Assembly: GCA_028353405.1 (NCBI GenBank) | Contig: JAOMOG010000003.1 | Location: forward strand, 1-64,000 | Direction of reading: 5' to 3' | Length of the DNA stretch: 64,000 nucleotides | DNA from: Candidatus Poseidoniaceae archaeon | Lineage (GTDB): Archaea; Thermoplasmatota; Poseidoniia; Poseidoniales; Poseidoniaceae | Shown here: positions 40,571 through 51,786 of the stretch, piece after piece | How positions within the stretch are numbered: the first letter of the stretch is position 1 | Layout: each line of letters opens with the position of its first letter | Notes under the pieces: model-generated | The model's input: only the letters and a program-made list of their open reading frames with translations | Database searches by the model: none | Told to the model about the DNA's origin: nothing | Made by a program: the position numbers and the translations under genes

Positions 40571-40733
40571 CTAACCCCTCCTCTATTCAAAGGCAGTAGG
40601 GCTGCCCTTGATAATTATGCTACATTCTCAATTTAACAATAGCACTAATTTAGTAAGTGGAAAATCAATGCATTGAATAATCTATTTGCCTTCGCTGATT
40701 TGTTGGGAGGTCAATCCTAACGGTGATTTGTCA

Positions 40734-42791
40734 ATGGAACACCCATTATTCATGAATTATGGACCGATTCCGGGGATCTTAATTTTCGCTGTATTAATGG
40801 CAGTATCCGGTGGTTTCTTCTCATATCAAGTTGTCAAAGCGACCCGTCTTGTTCGTCTTGGGAGGCCAGATAATAGATTTGATAATTGGGGCGCAAGAAT
40901 TTCCGAAGTAATAACTGGATGGTTAGGTCAAAAGAAGGTCTTGAAGGACAGAGTTGCTGGTGGAATTCACGTAATGATGTTTTGGGGATTCTTGATGTTA
41001 TCAACTGATATGTTTGATTTAGCAACAGGTAATTGGTTCTCTCATAACTTACTGCCAGCGGTCATTAAAGGGCCGTGGAATCTAATGGTTGAATTTGGAT
41101 ACAGTCTTGCATTTGTCGGTTGTTTACTGGCATTGATTAGAAGAGTTGTTTTCACACCTGATAAGTTGAAAGGAAAATCTCAACTCGAAGGTAATGCAAT
41201 TCTTCTACTGATAATGACGATTACAACGACCTCATTCGTAGTTGAGGCTGGTGAAGCGTCAGTGAGCAGCACTTGGGAGCCAATCGGTTACTGGGTTGCT
41301 CAAACATTCACTCCAAGCACCGCAATGGTAGTTATTTCTTATTGGGCTCATATGTCTGCGATTGCAGCGTTCCTTTTCCTAATTCCAGTTTCAAAGCATA
41401 TGCACTTAGTAATGGCTTTTCCAAATGTATTCTTCCACGATATGACTCCGATGGGAACTATGCTTCCGTTGGCGGTTGGCGAAGACGGAAAGGCAGTACC
41501 ATTAGATGATCTAGACATTGAATCCTTTGGAACTGAGAACTATACAGATTTGTCATGGAGAGATTTAATCGATGGCTGGGCTTGTACTTCTTGTGCTCGT
41601 TGTCAAGATGTTTGTCCAGCATATGCTTCAGGAAAACCTCTCAATCCAATGACGGTTATCCATTCGTTGAGAAACTATGCTAACGACCACTACGAGACTC
41701 TCATCGCTGGTGAAAAACCAGAAGAGGATATCATTGCACGTCTTGATGAACAAGCGATTTGGGCTTGTACGACTTGCCATGCTTGTGTTGAGGCTTGTCC
41801 GATTTACATCGACCATGTACCGAAACTAACTGATGCACGACGCCATCTAATGATGGAGAGAATGGAGTTTGACCCTGCGGTGGAAGATTCTATCATGCCT
41901 TTGATGGGTGCGATTGAAAACATTGAATCCGATTCAAATCCTTACGGAATGCCATCACATGAAAGAGGTGATTGGGCTGAAGGTTTGGATGTTAAGATTG
42001 CAGAACCGGCAGAATACATCTACTTCGCGGGTTGTGCTGCATCATTCGATGAGCGCAACAAGAAAGTCGCACGCGATACAATTAGCATAATGAAAGAAGC
42101 AGGACTAGATGTTGGTATTTTGGGAATGCAAGAAGGGTGTAGTGGAGATGCTGCTCGACGTGCAGGAAATGAATATCTATTCCAGATGCTAGCAGAAACA
42201 AATATTGCTACCTTTGAAGAAATTGGTGTTAAGAAAATCGTTGCATCTTGCCCACACTGTTTCCATACTCTTGGCAAGGAATACAAAGACTATGGTGGTG
42301 AAGACATTGAAGTAATGCACCACTCTCAATTAATTTCACATCTTCAGCAAGAAGGAAAACTACCAGATCCTAAACACGACGGCTCTGTAACTTACCATGA
42401 CCCATGTTACCTTGGAAGAATCGGTGGTGAAACAGAAGCACCACGCGCTGCTATCGGTGGAGTAGATATTGAAACTGAACGCAGTGGTAAGGATTCTTTC
42501 TGCTGTGGTGCTGGTGGAGCACAAATGTGGATGGAAGAGCATGTTGATGATGGATATGACAAAGTTAACGTAATCCGTTCAAAGGAACTTGCAGCGACTG
42601 GAGCAGATACTGTAGCAGTTGGTTGTCCATTCTGTTCAACTATGGTTACAGATGGATTGAATGCAATCGGTTCAGATATGGAAGTCAAGGATATTGCAGA
42701 AATTGTATGGCAACAAATCAAGTCAAACGATGAAGCATTACAATCTAAGAAAGCCACTCCAGAAATCGCAGTTGAGCCTGCAGAGGCATGA
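40734..42791 (+). CDS. Membrane-bound Fe-S oxidoreductase: NarI-like membrane domain fused to HdrD/GlpC-like 4Fe-4S + CCG domains
   Basis: CTSCARCQDVCP, CTTCHACVEACP ferredoxin motifs; CPHCFHTLGKEYKD, YHDPCYLGR, CCGAGGAQMWMEE CCG domains; N-terminal TM segments. Confidence 0.85.
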   Translation: MEHPLFMNYGPIPGILIFAVLMAVSGGFFSYQVVKATRLVRLGRPDNRFDNWGARISEVITGWLGQKKVLKDRVAGGIHVMMFWGFLMLSTDMFDLATGNWFSHNLLPAVIKGPWNLMVEFGYSLAFVGCLLALIRRVVFTPDKLKGKSQLEGNAILLLIMTITTTSFVVEAGEASVSSTWEPIGYWVAQTFTPSTAMVVISYWAHMSAIAAFLFLIPVSKHMHLVMAFPNVFFHDMTPMGTMLPLAVGEDGKAVPLDDLDIESFGTENYTDLSWRDLIDGWACTSCARCQDVCPAYASGKPLNPMTVIHSLRNYANDHYETLIAGEKPEEDIIARLDEQAIWACTTCHACVEACPIYIDHVPKLTDARRHLMMERMEFDPAVEDSIMPLMGAIENIESDSNPYGMPSHERGDWAEGLDVKIAEPAEYIYFAGCAASFDERNKKVARDTISIMKEAGLDVGILGMQEGCSGDAARRAGNEYLFQMLAETNIATFEEIGVKKIVASCPHCFHTLGKEYKDYGGEDIEVMHHSQLISHLQQEGKLPDPKHDGSVTYHDPCYLGRIGGETEAPRAAIGGVDIETERSGKDSFCCGAGGAQMWMEEHVDDGYDKVNVIRSKELAATGADTVAVGCPFCSTMVTDGLNAIGSDMEVKDIAEIVWQQIKSNDEALQSKKATPEIAVEPAEA

Positions 42792-43432
42792 GCATGAAAA
42801 AACTCCTCGTAGTCGACCTATTGGCTGAGAGAGAAGGATTTGGCAAGCATGGAACTGCAGAAATAGTTAGTCACTTTCCTGATTATGAGATTTTCTTGTG
42901 GGCACCACATACTACTAAAGCACTCGACTATGGATGGGGTGTAAGAGTTGACTCAGCAATAGATGCTGATGTGATTATCATTACTGGCTCAAGAAAGAAT
43001 GTAAGTCAATGGGAAGATTGGATGGATCAAGTTGCAGATTTGATTAGGACTGCAGATGTACCAATTTATGGGATTTGTTTTGGCCATCAAATAATTGCAG
43101 CTAGTTTAGGTGGAAAAGTAGTCAGAGCAGAAAAGAATAGTAATTTCCTTGCAGATGTAAACTATGAGGATGGAACTCTCGTCAAGCAATTATTTACTCA
43201 TCAAGACCATGTTATTGACGCTGGAGAAATGCAAGTCATTGCGAGTTCACAACATTGTGCAATAGTTGCCTGTCAACATCCTACGCGACCGATTAAGTCA
43301 GTACAATTCCATCCCGAAGCAGTACAATCAGTAATGCATGAATCCATTCTCTGTGGAGATTTGAGTGAAGACGAAGCGAATGCATTTGGAGATGCAATCC
43401 AAGATTTGAATGTAGCACAGTCACTGTTCTGA
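42788..43432 (+). CDS. Class I glutamine amidotransferase (GMP-synthase-like)
   Basis: YGICFGHQIIAASLGGKV catalytic Cys; SVQFHPEAV His; overlaps previous stop by 4 bp. Confidence 0.8.
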   Translation: MSMKKLLVVDLLAEREGFGKHGTAEIVSHFPDYEIFLWAPHTTKALDYGWGVRVDSAIDADVIIITGSRKNVSQWEDWMDQVADLIRTADVPIYGICFGHQIIAASLGGKVVRAEKNSNFLADVNYEDGTLVKQLFTHQDHVIDAGEMQVIASSQHCAIVACQHPTRPIKSVQFHPEAVQSVMHESILCGDLSEDEANAFGDAIQDLNVAQSLF

Positions 43433-44146
43433 ATCTTGATCAAGAGATTTTGTCTCTTCCAAATCCGATTCAAATGAAGCAAGGGCAATAAACAAGCCAA
43501 TGACCAAGAAATATTCAGCTGGTGCTGCGATATCTATTGCACTTTGTAATGGTGTTAATTGAATCAAAGCATCTTGTGCCTCAGCCTTGGACATTCCGTC
43601 CACGGCATCCCTTAATGCGGAAGTCATAACATTGAATGAGATGAAAGAAATAATAATAGCAATCCATCGTAAGATTTTACCCTTTTTCTGTGCGTTAGGC
43701 AACGCTAAATGAGCCATTAAAGCCCATAACATACCAACTTGGAAAACACCCAAAGCAGTGAATATATGAAACTCTAAGAAATCATACATATTTGCAAAAG
43801 CCATCAATGAAATATTGACTCCGGTGTAAAATCCACATAGCATGCTGATGAACAATAATTTCGGGCGGCAGTCTTGACGTTGAGTCCACCACATTCGGTA
43901 CGAAACAGCGCAAATAATGAATCCTGAAATGAATAATCCAGATGTAAACAAGATTCGTTGTGGGCCCGGATAATCCGATTCAGAAATGAAAAATGGTACA
44001 GCACGCGCATCACCGCTAAGCCAATGAATAAGCATTGCAAGACTCAATGTCACTGCAGGAACTGCCCACCCCAATCTTGCTAACATCGTATCAGCAACGA
44101 ACTTGTCTCCAAGTTTGATTCCGCCTTGACCCTTGAAATCAATCAT
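43421..44146 (-). CDS. Multi-pass membrane protein, possibly Frag1/DRAM-like
   Basis: ~6 TM; AVPFFISESDYPGPQRILFTSGLFISGF resembles Frag1/DRAM 'PYISD...PE...F' region (weak). Confidence 0.45.
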   Translation of the reverse strand: MIDFKGQGGIKLGDKFVADTMLARLGWAVPAVTLSLAMLIHWLSGDARAVPFFISESDYPGPQRILFTSGLFISGFIICAVSYRMWWTQRQDCRPKLLFISMLCGFYTGVNISLMAFANMYDFLEFHIFTALGVFQVGMLWALMAHLALPNAQKKGKILRWIAIIISFISFNVMTSALRDAVDGMSKAEAQDALIQLTPLQSAIDIAAPAEYFLVIGLFIALASFESDLEETKSLDQDSEQ

Positions 44147-45162
44147 TGATATGCCTCCACAGTATCCTTGATTGTAGTATCAACATCAATCCATTCAATT
44201 CCTAATACTTCTGTTGCAGGTGTTGAATCATAATCTGCATCTCCACGCATTATCCCCTTTGCTATCTGCCTGGTGAGAACTCGCTTTTTAGTGAATATTG
44301 CACCAACCCAATCTTGGAATACGGCCAAAGGTAACATCCAATTTTGTAGAGCTAGTTTCGGAGATTTTGATTTAGGATATAATTCTCTTGTTCTTTTATG
44401 CAACGCTGCCACCGTTGTATTATTATGAGGTGCTAGAATGAATCTTCCACTGGCTTCATCAACTTCAAATGCTCTGCGATGAGCCATTGCAACATCTTTG
44501 ACATGAACAAAAGCCATAGGGATTTTCATTGTCATCGGGAATTTTCCTGCCAGTGCATCTCCTATGATATCAGTTGATGGTGTTGGGCGAGAGAATCCAC
44601 CACCGAGAACACCACTTGGATTGATTACTCGTAGGTCTAAATTGAATTGCTTAGCCAATTTCCAAGCATGCCTTTCAGATTCGGTCTTTGCCATTACATA
44701 AGGCATTGAGGTATTGGTTTGCCAGTCAGTATGATCCTTTACTTTACCTTTCGGTTCCGAGCCCACAGCAGCAACGCTGGAGGTGTAAACGACTCTGTTA
44801 ATTCCCACTTTAGCAGCGGCTTTGAGTAAATTATCAGTTCCTATATTTGCAGTATCAATGATAAGTTGTCCGTCTCCACTTGTAGCATAAATTGTTGCGG
44901 TATGGAATAAGCCATCACATCCCGCAAGGTGTTGTTCCCAACCTTCTGAATCGAGAACATCTCCTTCAACCAACTCTAAACGCTGTTGACAGTCCAACTT
45001 TTTGGCGTGTGCAATCACATGATTCACTTTGTTTGGATCTGCTAAATCACGAACTGAACCTTTGACATTGTAGCCATTTAACAATAGGTCTTCAACGATA
45101 TGATTGCCAATATGTCCATTGACTCCGGTAACGAATATCGTCTTGCCATCGCCTTGTCCCAT
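44143..45162 (-). CDS. NAD-dependent epimerase/dehydratase (extended SDR, dihydroflavonol-reductase-like)
   Basis: KTIFVTGVNGHIGNHIVEDLLLNGYNVKGSVRD, VVYTSSVAAVG, YVMAKTESER; start MGQGDGK at 45162 preferred over 45285. Confidence 0.85.
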   Translation of the reverse strand: MGQGDGKTIFVTGVNGHIGNHIVEDLLLNGYNVKGSVRDLADPNKVNHVIAHAKKLDCQQRLELVEGDVLDSEGWEQHLAGCDGLFHTATIYATSGDGQLIIDTANIGTDNLLKAAAKVGINRVVYTSSVAAVGSEPKGKVKDHTDWQTNTSMPYVMAKTESERHAWKLAKQFNLDLRVINPSGVLGGGFSRPTPSTDIIGDALAGKFPMTMKIPMAFVHVKDVAMAHRRAFEVDEASGRFILAPHNNTTVAALHKRTRELYPKSKSPKLALQNWMLPLAVFQDWVGAIFTKKRVLTRQIAKGIMRGDADYDSTPATEVLGIEWIDVDTTIKDTVEAYQ

Positions 45163-45218
45163 GAGCAATGCAAAGAGCGATACTGTATCAACCTTCAAGT
45201 GAGAGTGGCAACACCCCC

Positions 45219-46718
45219 ATGATGAGTCAGATGCCAATTCGCATGCATGATACCCTTCGCAGGAAAAAGGTGGATTTCTCCACAATCGAAGCTGGTAAAG
45301 TTTCGATGTATGTCTGCGGTGTCACAGTTTACGACCGCTGTCACTTAGGTCATGCAAGGTGTTATCTTTCCTTTGATTTGATTCATCGATGGTTAGAACA
45401 GAGTGGTTTTGATGTTCATTACGTGCAAAATTTCACAGATATTGATGATAAAATAATTCACCGTGCCAATGAACTAGATGGTGATTGGAAAAAGTTGGTT
45501 GATGAGAATATTGAAACCTATTACGAAGATATGGACGCTTTGAATATACTTCGTGCTGATGATTATCCACGTTGTACAGATTATGTTGATGACATGATTA
45601 GAATCACTGCAGATTTAATTGAAAAAGGCAATGCTTATGTTGCTGATGATGGAGTATACTTCTCAATTGAATCAGCTCCAGAGAAATATGGTATGTTAAC
45701 CGGACAGATTCTTGAAAATGTCCGCAGTGGTGCGGGTGGAAGAGTTGATGATACTGGCAAGAGCAAGAGAGATCACAAGGATTTCGCACTTTGGAAAGCA
45801 GCAAAACCAGGTGAGCCAACATGGGATTCACCTTGGGGTGCAGGCCGACCGGGTTGGCACATAGAATGTACAGCGATGTCAATGGATTATTTTGGAGCGC
45901 AATTTGATATTCATGGTGGCGGTCACGATTTACGTTTCCCTCATCATGAAGCAGAAATATTCCAAGGAGAATGTCATACCGGTTGTTCACCTGTAGTCCA
46001 TCATTGGTTGCACAATGGTTTTGTCAATTTAGATGGAGAAAAGATGAGTAAGTCATTAGGCAACTTTTGGACTATTAATGAGATATTGAAAAAGGTTGAC
46101 GCAATGGTACTTCGTTTCGCATTAATCAATGCCCATTATCGTTCACCAATTGACATGAACGATGCATTGCTGAATGATGCTGAACGTAATTACAACCGAG
46201 TATTGGAATGCTATGTTACATCTCTAAAGGGTTGTCTTGCAGAAAATAATGTACCGCTGCCAGTAGCAGACTTTGCCAGTACTAATCCACTTTCAAAATC
46301 ATTAGCACTCTTGGAAAAGATGGGAGAAGGTTTTGCTAAAGCAATGGATGATGATTTCAATTCACGTGAAGCAGTTGCCAAGGTATTGGGTGCTGTACGA
46401 GAAATAATGAAGATGCACAATAGTGATATGGACGCTGTAGATTCAAACGCCTTTTCACATTATGCAATTGATTGGTTAGAAGAAACAGCTGGAGCAGTTC
46501 TTGGAGTCTTACCGACGCGAGAGATGGCGCTAGCAGAACCTGAAGAAGATCCGCGCAAATTAGAGATTGCAGATGAAGTAGACGCTTTATTGCTAGCAAG
46601 AACCCAAGCCCGTAGCGACAAAGATTGGGCAAAGGCTGATGAGATTCGAGATGCACTACATCAGATGGGTGTGGTGGTAACCGATACTGCTGAAGGACCT
46701 ACTTGGGACTTAGCTTAA
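45219..46718 (+). CDS. cysS: Cysteinyl-tRNA synthetase
   Basis: [49 protein letters not shown]. Confidence 0.95.
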   Translation: MMSQMPIRMHDTLRRKKVDFSTIEAGKVSMYVCGVTVYDRCHLGHARCYLSFDLIHRWLEQSGFDVHYVQNFTDIDDKIIHRANELDGDWKKLVDENIETYYEDMDALNILRADDYPRCTDYVDDMIRITADLIEKGNAYVADDGVYFSIESAPEKYGMLTGQILENVRSGAGGRVDDTGKSKRDHKDFALWKAAKPGEPTWDSPWGAGRPGWHIECTAMSMDYFGAQFDIHGGGHDLRFPHHEAEIFQGECHTGCSPVVHHWLHNGFVNLDGEKMSKSLGNFWTINEILKKVDAMVLRFALINAHYRSPIDMNDALLNDAERNYNRVLECYVTSLKGCLAENNVPLPVADFASTNPLSKSLALLEKMGEGFAKAMDDDFNSREAVAKVLGAVREIMKMHNSDMDAVDSNAFSHYAIDWLEETAGAVLGVLPTREMALAEPEEDPRKLEIADEVDALLLARTQARSDKDWAKADEIRDALHQMGVVVTDTAEGPTWDLA

Positions 46719-46721
46719 CGC

Positions 46722-49388
46722 TTATTCCTCTTCAGACTTTGATTCAGTTTTAGCCATCGGTGGTGGTGCAGGAACGAAAGAATCCTCTTGCGACTCTTCA
46801 AGTTCAGTCTCATCCCATATTTTCTCAATACGGGCCTCTCCAGCGAGATCTAAATCTTCGCCACTGCTCTTACCTAGAACATACAATCCTATGCCGATAA
46901 CCGCAACCATTGCAATTAAAAGCATCGTGGTAGTTGTTTTAGTCTCTTCATTCGAAACTGCTTCGGTATCGCCTGAAGTATCATCGTCAACTGGTGGATT
47001 TTCAGTACAAGGAGGAGCAGTTCCGTCATCACAAAGTGTAATTTGGTTATTATTGTTAGTTTCGTCAGTTCCGGCCGAGTTTCCTCCGGTATTATCTGTA
47101 CCTCCGGTATTACCTGTACCCCCATTATTACCTGTGCCGCCGGTATTGGTTTCGTCGTCAGGAAGAACAACATTGGTTCCAGTCCGATCTCCATTCTCAT
47201 CCATTGGAATATCGTAAAACGAGTAGAGCAAAGACAAATCTATGTGGGTATTAGCCCAAGATGAACGGTTGATGACATCGAAATATCGTTCATCACCAGT
47301 GGTGAAGATTGGGTCGACTGTTATGTTTCTGAGTTGTGAGACTCCTGTATTTGCAGAGTTTTTACCATCGAATGCTGTGTTGAGGTACGATTGAACTTCT
47401 GCATCAGTACTCCATGCTACACCGTCTGGTGCGTTCCAGTGTTCACGTATGTCAGTGACATTATTGCGCATTGCCATTGCAAGCCCACTTTCTATTTGTT
47501 CCCAAGTCTGAGAACCATCAACGACTGAGGTAGATGTGATGTCAATGACTTTGGAAACGCCACCACCAGTAATCGGTTCCCAATCATCGCCTTTCAATTG
47601 TGTCATGATATCTTGGTCACCAAACAGTGCCCTTCCGTTCACGACTGTGAGACGAACATCAGCATCAATAGCCTCAATGAGGTTTCGATATGGGTCGTCA
47701 TGGAAGGTATCAATGACCACGAGGTCTGCTACCATTTTATCTTTAATTTTTCCAACATGATCTTCCCATTTAGCAGCAGCGGCAGGATTTGATGTTACCA
47801 TTTCCACCATTTGATAATTGGTGAAATACGAGTCCATGACTTCGGTGTTCCATAGATCTGCGACCTTGAGTTCGTGCAAATTATTCTTGGAACCACTTGG
47901 TCCCCAATCGGGTGCCAGTGATATTTCGATACCAGCTTTGTCAGCCGCACGAACATCGGTTGTGTTCCCATAAAGCAGGAGATTGGAGAGTGGTGACCAC
48001 ACTAACTTTGAGCCAACAGCACCCATTGAATCAAATTGTGATGGCGTAAGTGCTGTACCATGAATGACAACAGTAGGTTCAGCGAGAAGACCCTTGCTGT
48101 TGAGTAAATCGAATTCATCCCTACTTGTTTGGTCAACACCTTCTGACAAGTGTATGTACCATGCTTCAATGGAGCCATCATTGAAACCAGCAATCTTGCC
48201 ATCGACGTTGTAGTCTGAATCATACCAACTGCATACTGCGCATGTGGTGGCATTGTCTTTTCCAAAGTTCCATAATTCAACGTTTCGTGAAAGAGTGTTA
48301 TCCCATGCATCATTGCCGGAAGGTGAACCTTGAACTGCAGTAACGCCACCAGCTATTGCTTGGACTTCGGCATACTTCATTTGTTCAGTTGCCATGCCCC
48401 ATTGATTGTTCGATTGAACATTGTTTTTCATCCAAGTGATACTCGGTTGGTAGTCGTAGTTGTTTCCCCATTGACCACGATTGGTATAGCCGCCTTCGGC
48501 TGACCTTTGAGATTCAGAGAGGTGAACATCAAAATCCCATAATGGTATGTGGTTGTAATGCATGTGATTGTGTAAGTCAATAAGTCCAGGATAGATGGTT
48601 CCATCGGTTTCAACAATAGGTACATTCGTCAAGTCAACACCATTTGGTATCGCTGAACCAGTTGACCAAACACCATCAATCATTCCATCTCGAACCATGA
48701 TGTTTCCTTGGTTGATGACACTTGTTTCTCCTTCTATAGTTACAACGCGTCCCTTGAGTAGGTAGGCGTTATTGGAAGATGTTTCTGGAATATGATAGCA
48801 ATTGACTATGTTAAGAGCGGTCTCAGATGCTTGACCGCCAGGAGCCCAACCCGGTGTTGGGTCTACTTTTTGCAAATCTCCATTACCATCTTCAATGTAT
48901 GATTTACCGTACCAAGAATCTTCACTAGGGAAGGACATTGAATCAACAGCAGTTCCAGAATCATCACTGATGGTGACAGTGTTATTATTGAAGTAATCAA
49001 GCAATAGGTCAGAATTTGCATTGAATACAGTTAATCGTCCATCAGCCGGTAAGACTGTGTTCCAAGCCAGTTGGCAAGGAGGACTTCCACTGGTTAGTGA
49101 TAGTTGCCAATTTGAAACATTTACTGGTGAAGAACCGGTATTCCACAGTTCGATGAACTGGTCGGAATATTTGCCGTAATCACCATCACCATTCCAGTCG
49201 ACTGCTCCGTAGACATTATCTGAGGTGTCATTAGAAACGAGGTTATTCGGACTGATCAATAATTCAGAGACTACGACCGTATTTTCACGGCTGGCAGTTG
49301 TTGATGATTCATCGCTAGCAATGACCGACATCACCGGTACGAGCATGATGACGAGAACGATGAGGGCGGGTAATTGGTTGATGCGCAT
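46722..49388 (-). CDS. Secreted membrane-anchored amidohydrolase with N-terminal lamin-tail-like domain and GGTGN repeats
   Basis: Signal MRINQLPALIVLVIMLVPVMSVIA; VVSELLISPNN...DQFIELWNTGSSPVNVSNWQLS (LTD-like); YPGLIDLHNHMHYN metal motif; C-term TM TTMLLIAMVAVIGIGLYVLG. Confidence 0.78.
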   Translation of the reverse strand: MRINQLPALIVLVIMLVPVMSVIASDESSTTASRENTVVVSELLISPNNLVSNDTSDNVYGAVDWNGDGDYGKYSDQFIELWNTGSSPVNVSNWQLSLTSGSPPCQLAWNTVLPADGRLTVFNANSDLLLDYFNNNTVTISDDSGTAVDSMSFPSEDSWYGKSYIEDGNGDLQKVDPTPGWAPGGQASETALNIVNCYHIPETSSNNAYLLKGRVVTIEGETSVINQGNIMVRDGMIDGVWSTGSAIPNGVDLTNVPIVETDGTIYPGLIDLHNHMHYNHIPLWDFDVHLSESQRSAEGGYTNRGQWGNNYDYQPSITWMKNNVQSNNQWGMATEQMKYAEVQAIAGGVTAVQGSPSGNDAWDNTLSRNVELWNFGKDNATTCAVCSWYDSDYNVDGKIAGFNDGSIEAWYIHLSEGVDQTSRDEFDLLNSKGLLAEPTVVIHGTALTPSQFDSMGAVGSKLVWSPLSNLLLYGNTTDVRAADKAGIEISLAPDWGPSGSKNNLHELKVADLWNTEVMDSYFTNYQMVEMVTSNPAAAAKWEDHVGKIKDKMVADLVVIDTFHDDPYRNLIEAIDADVRLTVVNGRALFGDQDIMTQLKGDDWEPITGGGVSKVIDITSTSVVDGSQTWEQIESGLAMAMRNNVTDIREHWNAPDGVAWSTDAEVQSYLNTAFDGKNSANTGVSQLRNITVDPIFTTGDERYFDVINRSSWANTHIDLSLLYSFYDIPMDENGDRTGTNVVLPDDETNTGGTGNNGGTGNTGGTDNTGGNSAGTDETNNNNQITLCDDGTAPPCTENPPVDDDTSGDTEAVSNEETKTTTTMLLIAMVAVIGIGLYVLGKSSGEDLDLAGEARIEKIWDETELEESQEDSFVPAPPPMAKTESKSEEE

Positions 49389-49473
49389 AGATAATCCTCG
49401 TAGCGATAGCACATGAACTCGTCGGCAGGATGGCATGGGTGGTTTGAAGAACCCCAGCCGCTGGCAATTAGAT

Positions 49474-49851
49474 ATGGCAGTAGTCGATGTTACCGAACCA
49501 GAGTTCGCTGGATTAATTGAAAATAATAATATTGTAATCCTAGATTTCTGGGCGGAGTGGTGCGGTCCTTGTAAGGCATATGGACCAGTTTTCAAGCGTG
49601 TATCAGAAGATTACCCCGATGTTGTTTTTGCAAAAATTAACACTGAACAAGAGCAAGCATTATCACAATCATTTGAAATCCGCTCGATTCCAACAACTAT
49701 CGCATTCAAGGAAGGAATCGGTGTATTCATGATGCCAGGTGCATTACCAGAGAAAGATTTGAGAGAATTAGTAGTTAAGTTAGGCGAGATTAACATGGAT
49801 GAAGTTCGGGCACAACTTGAAGCTGAAGAAACCAGTGAAAATTCACAATAA
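49474..49851 (+). CDS. Thioredoxin
   Basis: VILDFWAEWCGPCKAYGPVFKRVS; start may be 49435 or 49474. Confidence 0.9.
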   Translation: MAVVDVTEPEFAGLIENNNIVILDFWAEWCGPCKAYGPVFKRVSEDYPDVVFAKINTEQEQALSQSFEIRSIPTTIAFKEGIGVFMMPGALPEKDLRELVVKLGEINMDEVRAQLEAEETSENSQ

Positions 49852-49905
49852 TGCTTTACTCCAACAAACCAACAATTCAAAACCAAGCGAAGATGCCCAA
49901 AGGGC

Positions 49906-51708
49906 ATGGACAAGCGCCCATTACTCATTACGCTGCTATTTGTTAGCAGCATGTTTGCTGGATGTTTTGGCAACGATGTCGTTGAAAATGAGGAAATAGA
50001 GTCTGATTACGATGTTTATCCAGAACCTTGGCAACGTGCTGATATAGATTATTCTGTGAATGCAGATTTTTCTAGAGTCACCGTTAATGGAACATTTGGC
50101 ATAGATGATGTTCGCTCGGTATTCGTACCTGTTCCTTCAATCACTCTAGCCGATGGCGGTGCAGGTGCTACTGGTTCTGCAGAAGTTCACCTTGGACTTT
50201 GGTTACCTATCATAGAGGGCTGTGATTGGGAAAGTGCTGAACTTCCCGAAGAGTGCCATGTGCCAATTATTTCAGAGATTGGACCATATTATTCGGATGG
50301 AGATGTTGACGCATTAACTCCTGCTGATAGATTGGGTAGATTTTTGATTGAGAATTATGTTCCACATGGATATGGGGTTGCTCAAGTATCTGTTTTTGGT
50401 ACTGGAGAATCAAATCATTGTATGGACTTGATGGGAACTGATGAGCAGCGTGGAATTGATGCTGCGGTCACTTGGCTTGGTTCACAACCTTGGTCAAATG
50501 GTAAAGTTGGAATCATTGGAAAGTCATATGATGGTTCAACTCCTTGGCAAGCAGCAACATTCGGTAATGAATTTCTTGCAACTATCGTTCCTATGTCTGG
50601 ATTGATTGGAGTTCATGATTTGATGTGGAGAAATGGAAGCATGGAAGCACGTGGCATGATTATGCATAATGGTGTCTATGGCTCATTTGGTGTTGATGGT
50701 GATACAGAAGATTCACAAAATATGTGTGAAGGCTACATAGAAGGATATGCGATGGGTCCATTGGCATACTTGAGCGGTGGAATGGTAGATTATGCTGGTA
50801 ATACCTATTGGACTGAACGCTCATTCTTAGATCGTGTTGTGGATAATTACAACGGCTCAGTGTACATTATTCAAGGAATGCAGGATTGGAACGTCGACCC
50901 GCATATGACATTCCCAACTCATCAAATCGTTGAAGATGCTGGAATTGAAATCAAGACTTTAGCCGGTCAATGGAATCACAATTATCCAGACCGTGCTGAC
51001 CATGCAGACCTTTCATCAGGTGAAGGAGCAGAAGCTTATCCATACACATTAAGATGGGATTGGGCTGATGAGATGTTATATTGGTTTGATTGGTATTTGA
51101 AAGGTGAAGGCAGAGCCCCAAGTTTGGGAGTTGAAATGCAAGATAACCGCGGTGGCTGGAGATTTGAAGCAACATATCCTGCATCAGATACCGAATATCT
51201 TGAGATTGCTGCTGAAGACTTATCTCCATCAGGTGCATCAATTACGGGAACTAATTCGATTATGATGACATATGGGCCATTTGAAAGTGATACATATATT
51301 GCTGGAATGCCCACTTTCCATATGGCAGTAGCACCGCATACGACTAATGGTGCACATGGCTACTTGGAAATGACTGATGATTCAGGAATGCATCTTGGTC
51401 ATGCGGTAATGGATTACAGATTCCATGCTGGTGGCCGTGATGGGCAAGAATTACTTATACCATTTTCTCAAGTGACAGGATTAATGGAATTCATGCCAAT
51501 GGATATATTCTTAGAAGCAGGAGAATCAATTCACATAACTATGACTCAAACAGGTTCTGATTATGTTCCAAGTCCGGCAAGTATTGGTCCATACTCAATC
51601 GATTGGTCTACTGCAACATTGACTCTTCCTATAGTTAACAGAACTTGCGATCAGTTATTCCAAGCACCTATCCATGAATATGGTGGAGAAGGGCAACGAA
51701 CTTGTTAG
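49906..51708 (+). CDS. Lipoprotein X-Pro dipeptidyl-peptidase / CocE (S15) family hydrolase
   Basis: Lipobox [27 protein letters not shown] nucleophile motif; C-terminal jelly-roll-like region. Confidence 0.8.
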   Translation: MDKRPLLITLLFVSSMFAGCFGNDVVENEEIESDYDVYPEPWQRADIDYSVNADFSRVTVNGTFGIDDVRSVFVPVPSITLADGGAGATGSAEVHLGLWLPIIEGCDWESAELPEECHVPIISEIGPYYSDGDVDALTPADRLGRFLIENYVPHGYGVAQVSVFGTGESNHCMDLMGTDEQRGIDAAVTWLGSQPWSNGKVGIIGKSYDGSTPWQAATFGNEFLATIVPMSGLIGVHDLMWRNGSMEARGMIMHNGVYGSFGVDGDTEDSQNMCEGYIEGYAMGPLAYLSGGMVDYAGNTYWTERSFLDRVVDNYNGSVYIIQGMQDWNVDPHMTFPTHQIVEDAGIEIKTLAGQWNHNYPDRADHADLSSGEGAEAYPYTLRWDWADEMLYWFDWYLKGEGRAPSLGVEMQDNRGGWRFEATYPASDTEYLEIAAEDLSPSGASITGTNSIMMTYGPFESDTYIAGMPTFHMAVAPHTTNGAHGYLEMTDDSGMHLGHAVMDYRFHAGGRDGQELLIPFSQVTGLMEFMPMDIFLEAGESIHITMTQTGSDYVPSPASIGPYSIDWSTATLTLPIVNRTCDQLFQAPIHEYGGEGQRTC

Positions 51709-51786
51709 TCCTCTATGACAAAATCCGCTTCAGTTTGCGTTTTCAGCATATAACCATGCGCTATTCTCTTAAACGGTTGGCAAACC

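Noticed and set aside
45163-45285. N-terminal extension of the epimerase ORF ([41 protein letters not shown])
   Set aside because: Overlaps the cysS start and precedes the Rossmann motif without similarity to SDRs; true start likely 45162.
49389-49595. N-terminal extension of the amidohydrolase ORF
   Set aside because: Overlaps the divergent thioredoxin gene; a proper signal peptide begins at 49388.
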